Assembly: GCF_000708755.2 (NCBI RefSeq)
Contig: NZ_JGVU02000002.1
Location: forward strand, 434,001-498,000
Direction: 5' to 3'
DNA: 64,000 nucleotides
Source of the DNA: Metabacillus indicus LMG 22858
Lineage (GTDB): Bacteria > Bacillota > Bacilli > Bacillales > Bacillaceae
Positions 42,310-51,279 of this stretch are shown here, piece after piece. Positions within the stretch are counted from its first letter, which is position 1. Each line of letters starts with the position of its first letter. Position numbers and translations under genes: made by a program. The notes beneath the pieces are model-generated. The model did not search any database and was not told where the DNA came from. It saw nothing but the letters and a program-made list of their open reading frames with translations.

Positions 42310-43246
42310 GCTCTTCAGCTCCATCCGCAAGACGAGGTCCCGGACGGGTGACCAGGTCACTGTTTACATCAAACACTTGTTTCGACTGAACGGCTTTAAT
42401 GGAGTTCCACCCGCTTCTTGAAAGAACTTGCTCTGCTGGGTTTTCAACATAGTAGCCATACGTTGTGATGATGGTATCCGGATTGCTGCTGACGATCTTC
42501 TCTTCATCCATTTTGACCCAGCCTTCTTCAGAAGCCGCTACGTTCTCTGCGCCGATCATCTCAAGCATTTCGTTCATAAAGGTTCCTTTGCCTGTCGTGT
42601 AGATCTCAGGCTGAGGCGACACTTCAATCCAGACGCGTTTCGGATCTTTTACCTCTTTGGCTTTTTCTTTTATGGAAGCAACTTTCTTGTCCATATCATT
42701 TATGATGCTGTCTGCCTTATCCAGCGTGTCTGTTGCTTTTCCGATAGTTCTGATAGCCGTGTAAACTTGATCAAATGAAGTCTGTGAACCAACGATGAAA
42801 ACCTTTATGCCCGCAGCTTCATACTGCTTGATGATTTCGCCGTGATTTTGTGCATGGTAATCCTGCAAAAATGCGATATCAGGCTGAAGGGCAATGATTT
42901 TTTCAGCATTCATGTCCTGGGCACCGACTTTTTCTTTTTGTGCAGCTGCTTCCGGATAATTGTCATAGTCGGATACTCCGACAATTTCATCCCCGAGTCC
43001 AAGAGCGAAAAGGATTTCCGTCGTGCTCGGAAGCAGGGACACGATTTTCTCCGGCTTTTCCTCTAAGGTTATTTCATTTCCTGCATCATCTGTGACCGTT
43101 ACTGGAAAAGAAGCTTCACTTTTTTCAGCCTGCTCTTTCTTTGTGCCGGCAGGCTGTGTTTGGTCTCCTTGTGCACAGCCGGAAAGGATGCCTGCAAGAA
43201 GCATCAGGATCAGGGTTATTCGAGTAAAATATGTAGGTAATTTCAT
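42272..43246 (-). CDS. btuF: B12-binding lipoprotein BtuF
   Basis: 324 residues. Signal peptide with lipobox ILSGC (Cys near residue 24), then a class III periplasmic-binding fold: EKPEKIVSLLPSTTEILFALGLGDEIVGVSDYDNYP, DIAFLQDYHAQN, PGPRLADGAEELGRLIYPDIF. It captures cobalamin or cobinamide at the outer face and delivers it to BtuCD. It precedes btuC and btuD in the same operon. Confidence 0.93.
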   Translation of the reverse strand: MKLPTYFTRITLILMLLAGILSGCAQGDQTQPAGTKKEQAEKSEASFPVTVTDDAGNEITLEEKPEKIVSLLPSTTEILFALGLGDEIVGVSDYDNYPEAAAQKEKVGAQDMNAEKIIALQPDIAFLQDYHAQNHGEIIKQYEAAGIKVFIVGSQTSFDQVYTAIRTIGKATDTLDKADSIINDMDKKVASIKEKAKEVKDPKRVWIEVSPQPEIYTTGKGTFMNEMLEMIGAENVAASEEGWVKMDEEKIVSSNPDTIITTYGYYVENPAEQVLSRSGWNSIKAVQSKQVFDVNSDLVTRPGPRLADGAEELGRLIYPDIFKK

Positions 43247-43272
43247 AGGTTTTTCCGCCTTTATTCAATTTT

Positions 43273-44322
43273 TTAAATATGTTCTTTTGAAACACCTGCA
43301 GAATCAAACGTGGCCATGTTCTTAACCATGTCTGATGCTGCCTGGACAAAAGGGAAAACAAGGGCAGCCCCGGTCCCTTCTCCAAGCCGCAGTCCCATTG
43401 AAACAAGCGGTTTTTTGCCCAGCCTGTCCAAAATTAAAAGGTGCCCAGGTTCAACCGACAGGTGTCCTGCAATCATATAATCCTTAGCATGTTCCGTTAA
43501 ATGTGCTGCCAATAGAGCTGCAGTCGTGCAAATGAAGCCATCGAGCAGAACAGGAATCCTGCTGTAAGCTGCAAAGAGCATGGCTCCTGCCATTGCGCCG
43601 ATTTCAAATCCGCCAACCTTTGAAAGAACATCCAGCGGGTCATTTGGATTCGGCCTGTGAAGCTCGAGCGCCCTGCGGATGATCTCTGATTTAAACGAAA
43701 TTTGTTTCGAATCAATGCCTGTTCCTCTTCCAGTCAGATCTTCCGGTTTGATTCCGGTCAGGGCAGCTGAAATGGCGCTGCTCGAAGTTGTGTTGCCGAT
43801 GCCCATTTCACCGGGAATCAGCAGCTTTGCGCCCCTTTCAATGGTTTCTTCCGCGAGCCTCATTCCCATTTGAATGCTCCTAAGTGCATCTTTTCGCGAC
43901 ATGGCAGGCTCAGCTGCGAAATTTTTTGTGCCGTATCCGATTTTCTCGGTTCTTACACCGGGTATGTCTGCTTTAACGCCTGCGTCCACGATTTCAAGGA
44001 GTCCGTTTACGCGCTTTGTGAACACATTAATTGCAGCTCCGCCTGCTAAAAAATTTCTGACCATTTGACCTGTCACTTCCTGCGGATAAGCAGAGATGCC
44101 TTCTTCAGCAATCCCATGGTCCGCTGCAAAGACAATCACGCCAGGAGGTGAAACATCGGGTTTTACTTCTCCTGTCATTTCTGCTAACTGTACGGCTAAT
44201 CGTTCAATTTCACCGAGACTTTGTAAAGGTTTGGTCAGTGTGTTTATGTATGCTTCTGCCTCCTGTCCCTTTGCTTTGTCTAACGGTTTTATCGCATCAA
44301 TAATCTGATAAACATCAATCAT
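43273..44322 (-). CDS. cobT: Nicotinate-nucleotide:DMB phosphoribosyltransferase CobT
   Basis: About 349 residues with VFAADHGIAEEGISAYPQEVT, GEMGIGNTTSSSA and the catalytic-Glu region GLRLGEGTGAAL. It makes alpha-ribazole phosphate, the lower ligand precursor. ATG 44322 has AAAGGAGG upstream; the cobQ stop codon is embedded in that ribosome binding site (AGG AGG TGA), so the two are tightly coupled. An in-frame GTG at 44331 lies in the site itself. Confidence 0.94.
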   Translation of the reverse strand: MIDVYQIIDAIKPLDKAKGQEAEAYINTLTKPLQSLGEIERLAVQLAEMTGEVKPDVSPPGVIVFAADHGIAEEGISAYPQEVTGQMVRNFLAGGAAINVFTKRVNGLLEIVDAGVKADIPGVRTEKIGYGTKNFAAEPAMSRKDALRSIQMGMRLAEETIERGAKLLIPGEMGIGNTTSSSAISAALTGIKPEDLTGRGTGIDSKQISFKSEIIRRALELHRPNPNDPLDVLSKVGGFEIGAMAGAMLFAAYSRIPVLLDGFICTTAALLAAHLTEHAKDYMIAGHLSVEPGHLLILDRLGKKPLVSMGLRLGEGTGAALVFPFVQAASDMVKNMATFDSAGVSKEHI

Positions 44323-44327
44323 TTTTT

Positions 44328-45797
44328 TCACCTCCTTTTCATGATTTCATAGATTCTATCTAAATCCAATGCAGCTCTTACATGATCTGCAAGCCTGTCA
44401 AATTCTCTTTCTTTCAATTCGCGAAAGAAGAGCGAGCGCTCAATCGGCTGCAGCCCTTTTTTGCTCCGGAGCCTGTTCAAAAAGCGCCATCTGAATGCGT
44501 CGTTGTGAAACACATCGTGCAAATAAGTTCCCATTGCGTGACCTTTTGTGTACCCTTCACCGGTCCCTTTCTGGATTGAAAATGGTGAAGGAGCATCAGA
44601 CAGCAAAGTTTGTCCCATGTGAATCTCGTAACCTGAAAGAGTAAGGTCTTCATATCCTGAGACGGCACAAGGTCCTTCCGTCCGAATGGTTTTCTTATCC
44701 GCATACAGGACAGTTGACACAGGGAAAATGGCAAGCCCGTCCTGTTCTATAATGCCGGATTCGACGCCTACTGGATCAGACAGTTTTTCTCCCATCATTT
44801 GATACCCGCCGCATATCCCGATGATATGGGTTCCATTTTTATAAGCAGACAGCACTTTGTCAAAAAGTCCGGTCTCTTTTAAAAAATGAAGGTCTTCAGC
44901 TGTGTTTTTACTGCCTGGCAGGACAATAAGATCAGGCCGGCCAAATGCAGAGGCTTTTCTGACAAAGCGGATATTCACATCAGGCTCCAGTCTAAGAGGA
45001 TCGATATCTGTAAAATTAGACAGTCTTGGGTAGGCAAGAACTGCAACATCCAAATCTCCCTCAAGATTTGTGCCTTGGGAGTACTGATTGAGGACGAGAG
45101 AGTCTTCGCCATCAATTTCAAGGTCCGGTATAAACGGGAGAACACCAACAACGGGTATTCCTGTGTACTCCTCAAACCATTGGAGCCCCGGTTTAAGCAG
45201 GTCAAGATCTCCCCTGAATTTATTAATAACAACTCCGGCAACCCGTTTGCGGTCTTTTTCCGCAAGAAGCTGGAGCGTTCCGACAAGACTTGCAAATACC
45301 CCTCCTCTATCGATGTCTCCAACTAGTAAAACAGGGGCATCCGCAATCTCTGCAACGCGCATGTTGACAAGCTCACGGTCATTTAAATTGACTTCAGCAG
45401 GAGACCCCGCCCCTTCAATCACGACCGCGTCATACTTGCTTATCAGGTTGTGCAAAGAATTTTTTATCGCATTAAGACCAAGGTTGAAAAAATCCTGCCT
45501 GTATGCTCCGGCGTTCATGACTGCAAAGGGTCTGCCGTGAAAAACCACCTGGGATTCCATTTCACCTGAGGGTTTAATTAAGATCGGATTCATGTCAGTG
45601 TCAGCTTCTATTCCTGCTGCTTCTGCCTGAATACCCTGTGCTCTTCCGATCTCTTTGCCGTCTTTTGTTATGTATGAATTTAATGCCATGTTCTGTGATT
45701 TAAAGGGAGCCGTTTTATACCCGTCCTGACTTAAAATCCTGCACAGTGCGGTTGTCAGAATGCTTTTGCCTGCATCCGAATGAGTCCCCTGAATCAT
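44328..45797 (-). CDS. cobQ: Cobyric acid synthase CobQ
   Basis: About 489 residues: N-terminal dethiobiotin-synthetase-like ATPase (MIQGTHSDAGKSILTTALCR) and C-terminal class I amidotransferase with IIGICGGYQMMG (nucleophile Cys) and GYTKGHAMGTYLHDVFHN. It amidates adenosylcobyrinate side chains, a late corrin-ring step. The early ring genes are not in this window, so its presence in a salvage operon is notable. Start 45797 gives the family-typical N-terminus; upstream extension runs into the cobA end. Confidence 0.93.
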   Translation of the reverse strand: MIQGTHSDAGKSILTTALCRILSQDGYKTAPFKSQNMALNSYITKDGKEIGRAQGIQAEAAGIEADTDMNPILIKPSGEMESQVVFHGRPFAVMNAGAYRQDFFNLGLNAIKNSLHNLISKYDAVVIEGAGSPAEVNLNDRELVNMRVAEIADAPVLLVGDIDRGGVFASLVGTLQLLAEKDRKRVAGVVINKFRGDLDLLKPGLQWFEEYTGIPVVGVLPFIPDLEIDGEDSLVLNQYSQGTNLEGDLDVAVLAYPRLSNFTDIDPLRLEPDVNIRFVRKASAFGRPDLIVLPGSKNTAEDLHFLKETGLFDKVLSAYKNGTHIIGICGGYQMMGEKLSDPVGVESGIIEQDGLAIFPVSTVLYADKKTIRTEGPCAVSGYEDLTLSGYEIHMGQTLLSDAPSPFSIQKGTGEGYTKGHAMGTYLHDVFHNDAFRWRFLNRLRSKKGLQPIERSLFFRELKEREFDRLADHVRAALDLDRIYEIMKRR

Positions 45798-45828
45798 GAG
45801 TCGAAGCGCCTTTTTTTCCCCATTTTCA

Positions 45829-46377
45829 TTAATATTCAATTCCATAAATGGCGTCGACACCTTCATCGTAATAATGCTTTTCAACGTCGATCACAGAGAC
45901 GAGATCAGCTATTTCCCTGATTTCCTTTTTGGCGTTTCTGCCTGTCAGGACAAGGTGGACATGAGGGGGACGGTTTTGAATGGTCCAAATGACGTCTTCA
46001 AGAGGCAGAACATCGTCCACAGGAAAAGTCTGAATGGCAAGGGCATTATTGATTTCGTCAAGAATGACAACATCAGAGTCCCCGCTCAGAATGGATTCTT
46101 TTGCTTTTATCCAAGCCAGTTTTAAAGCTTCCCGGTGAATCTCGGGTGTTTTAGTCCAGGTAAACCCGGCCCCGAGCTGCTGAATACTGACTCCGGGCAG
46201 AGCATTCAGTATCGTTCTCTCGCCGTAAGTCCGCTCAGGTGATTTAATAAATTGCAGGATGGACACGTTCATTTGTCTTCCGGCAGCCCGCACGGCAAGA
46301 CCAATTGCTGCTGTCGTTTTTCCTTTTCCATTGCCTGTATAGACCAGCACTCTTCCTTTTTCATTTTTTATCGCCAT
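45829..46377 (-). CDS. cobA: Cob(I)yrinic acid a,c-diamide adenosyltransferase (CobA/BtuR type)
   Basis: 182 residues with P-loop VLVYTGNGKGKTTAAIGLAV and VVILDEINNALAIQ. It adds the 5'-deoxyadenosyl group to reduced corrinoids. ATG 46377 (MAIKNEKGRV) has GGGAG upstream; the frame extends through the riboswitch terminator and is not used there. First gene of the 12-gene B12 operon. Confidence 0.93.
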   Translation of the reverse strand: MAIKNEKGRVLVYTGNGKGKTTAAIGLAVRAAGRQMNVSILQFIKSPERTYGERTILNALPGVSIQQLGAGFTWTKTPEIHREALKLAWIKAKESILSGDSDVVILDEINNALAIQTFPVDDVLPLEDVIWTIQNRPPHVHLVLTGRNAKKEIREIADLVSVIDVEKHYYDEGVDAIYGIEY

Positions 46378-46403
46378 ACATCCATCTCCCATCTTTTTTG
46401 CCA

Positions 46404-46441
46404 ATATAAAAAGGCCCTGACTGAAGACAGTCAAGGCCTAA
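46404..46441 (-). terminator. Riboswitch-controlled terminator
   Basis: TAGGCCTTGACTG-TCTT-CAGTCAGGGCCTTTTTATA on the minus strand, between the B12 riboswitch and cobA. Its position suggests transcriptional attenuation when B12 is bound. Confidence 0.8.
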
Positions 46442-46514
46442 ATAAGCATAGTGAACTAACGCATACAGGGGTCCTGACTCGTTCTTCCCACCGAAAAACA
46501 AGCAAAAATCAATT

Positions 46515-46668
46515 AAAGCAGGTCTCCTGGCTTTGCGCTTCATCTTGTTACTTGAGCCTTCCCGACATTAGAGTCAGTGGCGATTCAGTTCAATCTGCGC
46601 TTACAGTAGCGGGGGCTGCGCCGGATTTCCACCGGCTTCCCTATTATCCTGAGTATTCAGGCACTTTA
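46515..46668 (-). ncRNA. Cobalamin (B12) riboswitch
   Basis: The minus strand shows the class I adenosylcobalamin aptamer landmarks in order: P1 side GTGCCTGAATACTCAGG, AATAGGGAAGCCGGTG, AATCCGGCGCAGCCCCCGC, TACTGTAA, GCCACTG, GGGAAGGC and the B12 box AGCCAGGAGACCTGC (46518-46532). With the downstream hairpin it should turn off the uptake and salvage operon when adenosylcobalamin is plentiful. Confidence 0.95.
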
Positions 46669-46728
46669 AAAGAATCATATTTTTTGTTCATTGTAATCTA
46701 TAAAACTGGAAAAGTCATCAAGATTTTT

Positions 46729-47415
46729 TCATGTTGTTGTTTTTTCTCTTAATTCGGCTTTCTCAATCTCCAGTCTTTTTGTCGTTTCCAGTTGAAGAAC
46801 GTTACCGAATGCAATCTGGATTTCCTTTTTGAACAGCGGCCCGTCATAGACGAATGTATGGTATTCACCTGCCTCGCCCATAGGGCATATCTCTGTTTCT
46901 AAGGCGCGGTCAATAAATCGCTGATTAACCTCCATTCCGAGCCAGGATGGATCAAGCTTGTCATCTCTAACTCTGATTACAGCGGCTTTATATCCGCTTT
47001 CCGCAAATTGCTGAAGGGCATATATGGCGTTCTCTTTTTCCATCCATAAAGGGTAAAGCGGTTCAAGGCCCGCTGCTTCAGAGGCTTTTTCGCCCCACTC
47101 CCGGTGCTCCTCCAAGTAAAGGTCGCCGAAAGCAATACTTGTCAGGCCGTATTGTTCCTTCAACTCTTTCAGCGCACCGATAAAGTGATCCGTATAGCTA
47201 TCATAGGTGCATGATATAAAATGCACCGGTATTTCAAGCGCAAGACTTTGCTGTTTGATCGCATCTATTTTCTCTCCGTGCCCGAATGTTCTTCCTGTTT
47301 CAGCCGGAACCGTCGTTATAAGGCATGCGATTTCATGCCCCTCGGCTGCAAGTTTATGAAGGGCCATGCATCCGTCTTTCCCTCCGCTCCAGGATACAGC
47401 TGTTTTCTTTTTCAT
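46729..47415 (-). CDS. PP-loop ATP pyrophosphatase (Dph6/DUF71-like)
   Basis: 228 residues with N-type PP-loop VSWSGGKDGCMALHKL and family motifs GDLYLEEHREW and GEAGEYHTFVYDGPLF. The archaeal and eukaryotic relatives are diphthine-ammonia ligases, but bacteria lack diphthamide, so the bacterial substrate differs; DUF71 genes near B12 genes have been linked to cobalamin-related amidation. It lies upstream of the riboswitch, so it is not controlled by it. Starts at ATG 47415. Confidence 0.85.
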   Translation of the reverse strand: MKKKTAVSWSGGKDGCMALHKLAAEGHEIACLITTVPAETGRTFGHGEKIDAIKQQSLALEIPVHFISCTYDSYTDHFIGALKELKEQYGLTSIAFGDLYLEEHREWGEKASEAAGLEPLYPLWMEKENAIYALQQFAESGYKAAVIRVRDDKLDPSWLGMEVNQRFIDRALETEICPMGEAGEYHTFVYDGPLFKKEIQIAFGNVLQLETTKRLEIEKAELREKTTT

Positions 47416-47482
47416 TCACGTCCACCATCCCATCAAGAGTATAGCCTTGATTATGATGGGTTCAGAATGTTTAGTCAAAAAG

Positions 47483-47513
47483 AAAAATAGACAGCTTTGT
47501 CTATTTCACTGCC
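47483..47513 (-). terminator. Terminator of the M20 amidase gene
   Basis: AAATAGACAAAGCTGTCTATTTTTC on the minus strand. Confidence 0.75.
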
Positions 47514-48751
47514 AATTTTAAGGCTGTCCTGTACAGCAGCTCTGTTCCAAGCGATATATCTCCCATCGTTGAAAACTCCTTTGGATTATGGCTGATGCCG
47601 TCTTTGCAGCGGACAAAAATCATCCCGTAATCACATTCATAAGACATCGCGAGTGCATCATGAAAAGGTCCGCTCATCAGTTCAGGCGCATCCAGACCAA
47701 TCTCCTTGCTCGCTGCCCTCATAGTATTCATAATGTCCTCCGAGCAATAGCGCGGTTCACTGTTTGTGTCTTCAGAAACCGTATATGTCAGTCCGTGATC
47801 CTCGCAGATCAAATGCAGCCGTTTTCTCAACTGATTTTCTATGATATTTCTTCTTTCCATTTGAATATCCCTGAGATCTACCGTAAACATCACTTTTTCA
47901 GGTATGATGTTCCGTGAATCAGGAAAAACCTTCAGGCTCCCGACGGTCCCCACTGTGGGTGCAGATGGATCTTCTGAAGCGAGATCATTCAGGGCAACTA
48001 TGACCTTTGCCGCTCCAACTAAAGCATCCTGTCTCATGTGCATTGGCACAGAACCGGCGTGGCCTGCAAAGCCTTCAAGCTCAACTGTCAGCCATAGCGG
48101 TCCCGAAATGCCTGTTACAATCCCGACTGGTGCATCCTTCGCTTCCAGAACCGGTCCCTGTTCAATGTGCAGCTCAAGGTAGGCTGAAATGCTTCCAGGA
48201 GAGTACTCTGACTCCTTAAATCGCTCGGGATCACATCCGAACGAAAGCAGCGCATCCCGCCGTGTTATGCCATCTTTATCCTTCCGGTCAAGTTCTCCCT
48301 CTTCCAGTTTGCCGAGAATCCCTCTTACACCAAATAATCCTTTATTAAATCGCGCTCCCTCTTCATCACAAAAAGCAGCAACTTCAATTGGCATATCCGG
48401 TTTCACTGAATTCTCCTGCAGCGTCTGAACTGCTTCGATTGCCCCTAGAACACCGATGACTCCATCAAATCTTCCGCCATAAGGCTGCGAATCAATATGG
48501 GACCCGAGCATAAGGACAGGTGCTTCAGCTCTTTTCCCCTCAAGCCTGCCAATCAGATTTCCAAAGTGATCAATCCGTGCGGCAAGGCCTGCTTCCTCCA
48601 TCCAGCCTTTGACTGTTTCCATTGCCTGTTTATCTTCTTTTGACAATGCGAGCCTTGAAACTCCGGTTTCGCCAATTCTTCCTATTTCAGCGAGTTTATG
48701 AATTCTTTCTTCTAATCGGGTTTTATTGATGGTCAGTGTCTGTTCAGGCAT
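47501..48751 (-). CDS. M20-family amidase (N-carbamoyl-L-amino-acid hydrolase / allantoate deiminase type)
   Basis: 416 residues, zinc peptidase M20 fold: MLGSHIDSQPYGGRFDGVIGVLGAIE, AFCDEEGARFNKGLFGVRGI, LELHIEQGPVLEA and SGPFHDALAMSYECDYGMIFVRC. The dizinc residues (His, Asp, Glu-Glu, His, His) are present. HyuC and AllC-type enzymes share these; substrate choice is open because no hydantoin or purine genes are adjacent. Start 48751 follows AAAGGAGGG. Confidence 0.9.
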   Translation of the reverse strand: MPEQTLTINKTRLEERIHKLAEIGRIGETGVSRLALSKEDKQAMETVKGWMEEAGLAARIDHFGNLIGRLEGKRAEAPVLMLGSHIDSQPYGGRFDGVIGVLGAIEAVQTLQENSVKPDMPIEVAAFCDEEGARFNKGLFGVRGILGKLEEGELDRKDKDGITRRDALLSFGCDPERFKESEYSPGSISAYLELHIEQGPVLEAKDAPVGIVTGISGPLWLTVELEGFAGHAGSVPMHMRQDALVGAAKVIVALNDLASEDPSAPTVGTVGSLKVFPDSRNIIPEKVMFTVDLRDIQMERRNIIENQLRKRLHLICEDHGLTYTVSEDTNSEPRYCSEDIMNTMRAASKEIGLDAPELMSGPFHDALAMSYECDYGMIFVRCKDGISHNPKEFSTMGDISLGTELLYRTALKLAVK

Positions 48752-48951
48752 GTATGACCCTCCTTTAAAAGTAATAGAATATTCTGTCTTTATACTATAG
48801 GAAAACGGAGCTCTTTTCATTTTTCTAAATGTAAAAGGATTCAACCTAAGTTCTTACACTTTGTCCATTTCTGCCGTTCTATTGTGCTTTTCCGGTGAAA
48901 CCGATAAACTATAAGAGATAACGAATATCGGCCACTGGAGGTCTTCTTTTC

Positions 48952-49224
48952 ATGAAAGCAAGGTATGAACTTGATAAAATGCAAATTACATTAAGCAATG
49001 TGACTCTGAGGCATTTTGCGGACAGTTATGTTCTGCTGAAAGCAGCAGATGAAAATAAGAATGAAGTCACGATAAAGCTCTCTCACGATCAGGCTGATTT
49101 CCTTGAAGCTGAATTCAGAGAACTGAACCGCAGGAGAAGAACATACTCTGAAGTTTATCGGGAGATTGATGAGGAAGAAGATTCTTATAACTTGTTTTCA
49201 CCGGAATTTTTAACTGAAGAATAA
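48952..49224 (+). CDS. Hypothetical protein, 90 residues
   Basis: MKARYELDKMQITLSNVTLR, a beta-rich first half, then a charged helical half ending in an acidic patch (IDEEEDSYNLF). There is no Cys, signal peptide or membrane segment. GGAGG 12 nt before the ATG and a following terminator support a real gene. I do not recognise it. Confidence 0.75.
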   Translation: MKARYELDKMQITLSNVTLRHFADSYVLLKAADENKNEVTIKLSHDQADFLEAEFRELNRRRRTYSEVYREIDEEEDSYNLFSPEFLTEE

Positions 49225-49225
49225 C

Positions 49226-49261
49226 AAAAAGGATGTCTGGGGCCGGACATCCTTTTTTTGC
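49226..49261 (+). terminator. Terminator of the 48952 gene
   Basis: AAAAAGGATGTC-TGGGGCC-GGACATCCTTTTTTTG. Confidence 0.85.
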
Positions 49262-49334
49262 GCTTAAAAACAGCAGACAAGTTTCCCCCGGACGGGCATA
49301 TAGTATGGTAATCAACTGCTCTGGGAGGGAAAAT

Positions 49335-49784
49335 ATGAGATTTGTAGTTATAAGAAAAAAATGGATTGTGATTGCTGCTGTTCTTTTTGCGGTTATTGGC
49401 TCCGGAAGCTGGTTTTATCTGAATCAGGATGCAGCTGAGGTCATTTCCGCCCAGCATGCAGATGAGAAGGCAGAAATCCATATGGTGACCGGAGAATTCA
49501 CATCTAAAACGGATGACGGGCGAAAAATTGAGGCGTACCGTTTTGATCCCGGCTCAATTACAATTCAAAAAGGTGAAGCCGTTACGTTGACCATCCACGG
49601 AGTAAATGGCGCGGAGCATCCCTTCAGGATTGAAGGAACAGACATAAAAGGTGTGGTCAAAAAAGGTGAAAAAGCGGTCATACCTTTAAAATTTGATGAA
49701 GAAGGAACCTACCGCCTAATTTGCGATACGCATTCCAGCCATGGCCAGGGTGCGCCGATGATTGCTTATATTGTTGTGGATTAA
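49335..49784 (+). CDS. Membrane-anchored cupredoxin-domain protein
   Basis: 149 residues: N-terminal transmembrane anchor (residues 8-28) and an extracytoplasmic cupredoxin fold. Candidate copper ligands are HPF (the His after GAE), and Cys/His/Met in CDTHSSHGQGAPM. The arrangement is like the blue-copper or CuA-type cupredoxins, but metal type is not settled. GGGAGGG precedes ATG 49335. It could carry electrons or copper near the outer membrane face. Confidence 0.8.
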   Translation: MRFVVIRKKWIVIAAVLFAVIGSGSWFYLNQDAAEVISAQHADEKAEIHMVTGEFTSKTDDGRKIEAYRFDPGSITIQKGEAVTLTIHGVNGAEHPFRIEGTDIKGVVKKGEKAVIPLKFDEEGTYRLICDTHSSHGQGAPMIAYIVVD

Positions 49785-49789
49785 TACTT

Positions 49790-49829
49790 TAAAAGAGAGC
49801 TGATAAAAATTCAGCTCTCTTTTTTTTAG
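49790..49829 (+). terminator. Terminator of the cupredoxin gene
   Basis: AAAAGAGAGCTGA-TAAAAAT-TCAGCTCTCTTTTTTT. Confidence 0.9.
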
Positions 49830-49841
49830 CTAAACGGCCGA

Positions 49842-50290
49842 GTCAGCTAAGTGCTGCGGTCATGCATGGCTGGTTTAGCAGCACAAATTACCTTGCAGGA
49901 CGTAACGTTAGTGCTGTAAAGCTGGTTTAACAACACAAACTCCGGTGCAGGAAGTCACGTAAGTGTTGTAAACATCATTTAACAACAGAAACTCGGGTAC
50001 AGAAGGTCATGTAAGTGGTGCAAGGCTTGTTTTACAACAGAAACTCTAGTACAGGAAGTCACGATAGTGCTGCAAACCGGGTTTAACAACACAAACTCCG
50101 GGCAGGAAGTCACGTAAGTGTTGCAAACATCGTTTAACAACAGAAACTCGGGTACAGAAAGTCACGTAAGTGCTGCAAACTAGGTTTAACAACAGAAATT
50201 CAGGTGGATGAAGTCAATATAGTGCTGCAAACCGCGTTTAACAACATAAACTTGGGTTCGGGAAGTCACGATAGTGCTGCAATATTTATC
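49842..50290. repeat. 52-bp tandem repeat array, about 8.5 units
   Basis: Units begin at 49842 (60 bp), 49902, 49954, 50006, 50058 (51 bp), 50109, 50161, 50213 and 50265 (partial). The consensus contains GTCACGTAAGTGCTGCAAAC, then GTTTAACAACA(C/G)AAACTC and GGGTACAGGAA. Inside each, GTGTTG(T)AAAC and GTTTAACAACAC form an imperfect inverted repeat. No start codon-led frame runs through it. It fills the gap between two convergent genes. Confidence 0.9.
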
Positions 50291-50325
50291 TAACTGTCGT
50301 ATCTTTACAGCCTGTTCCGCTTTTC

Positions 50326-51279
50326 TTATGTTTCTTCCCCAAACACAGCAATACTCTGCCGGTCTGTTTTAAAAGATGTGCCATCCCATTTCAGAACATT
50401 CATCATGTACCCCAGACCATCAGCGCTGTATCTGCCTGCAATGTTCTGATAGGTGTCCAGTTCGAAAATGCCGTCGCGTTCAAAGTCAACCGGGTACAGT
50501 CCCGAAAGCGGCGCGACCCACCCTTCAACAGGCTCTTTCAGTGTCCCGTCGCTGTTATAGATTTCACTCAAATACTCTTTTCCTTTATACTGAAGATCAA
50601 GCAGGTATTTTTTCGGGGGATTTGCGCTTGTCACCCTTGCTTTAAATTGATCAAGGTAAGTAACGGTATAGGTGTTTGATTTGTTGAATGATTCATCATC
50701 AAATATCAGTTTATATTGTCCTTTTTCATAGGTGTATATATAAGCATAAATGAGGCCTCCGCTTCCTCCGGTATTAATGATGACGAGGATATCGTCTTTT
50801 TTATCTCCCGCAAAATCTCCTAAAAATACGGTCGGGTCATATCCTGCATTTTCTTTGAGCGGGATTTTCTCAACCTGCCCAGTTGCTCCGTTTCTAATCT
50901 GAAGAGTGATGTTCTGCAGAAATGGGCTGTCAGGAGTCTGTGATGCCGTCAAAAAAACGGTATCCTGTATGCCGTCTCCTGTGACATCCCCGACTGCCTC
51001 TGCAGCTACAAATCTTGCTTCTTCTTTGTAAAAGTCCATGAAATAGCGACTTTTTCCTTGAAAGTGTCCTGCTGGAAACCAGCCTTGTGCTCCATGTTTC
51101 AATATGAGCACATAATCATCGTTTTGGAATCTGTAGGCTGCTGCCACCTCCAGAGCATGATCGCCATCAAAATCAGCAGCGAGCACCGCCTTGCGCATCG
51201 CAGGTTCTGTTATTTCAAGCATATAAGCACCTGCAGGCAAAAATGGTGAAATAATCGCAGTATAGTCAGCTTGATACAT
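50326..51279 (-). CDS. FG-GAP/VCBS-like calcium-binding repeat protein
   Basis: About 317 residues of beta-rich repeats with DxDxD-type loops: DFDGDHALE, DVTGDGIQD, DFAGDKKDD and DFERDGIFE, as in FG-GAP or EF-hand-like beta-propellers. No clear signal peptide is visible from ATG 51279 (MYQADYTAI); the frame extends to 51297 (MKAGCS), which has no ribosome binding site. Likely exported or surface associated by analogy, but this is not shown. Ligands and partners unknown. Confidence 0.75.
   Translation of the reverse strand: MYQADYTAIISPFLPAGAYMLEITEPAMRKAVLAADFDGDHALEVAAAYRFQNDDYVLILKHGAQGWFPAGHFQGKSRYFMDFYKEEARFVAAEAVGDVTGDGIQDTVFLTASQTPDSPFLQNITLQIRNGATGQVEKIPLKENAGYDPTVFLGDFAGDKKDDILVIINTGGSGGLIYAYIYTYEKGQYKLIFDDESFNKSNTYTVTYLDQFKARVTSANPPKKYLLDLQYKGKEYLSEIYNSDGTLKEPVEGWVAPLSGLYPVDFERDGIFELDTYQNIAGRYSADGLGYMMNVLKWDGTSFKTDRQSIAVFGEET

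Noticed and set aside
49842-50290. Possible CRISPR array
   Set aside because: Whole 52-bp units repeat without alternating unique spacers, units vary along their length, and no cas genes are nearby.
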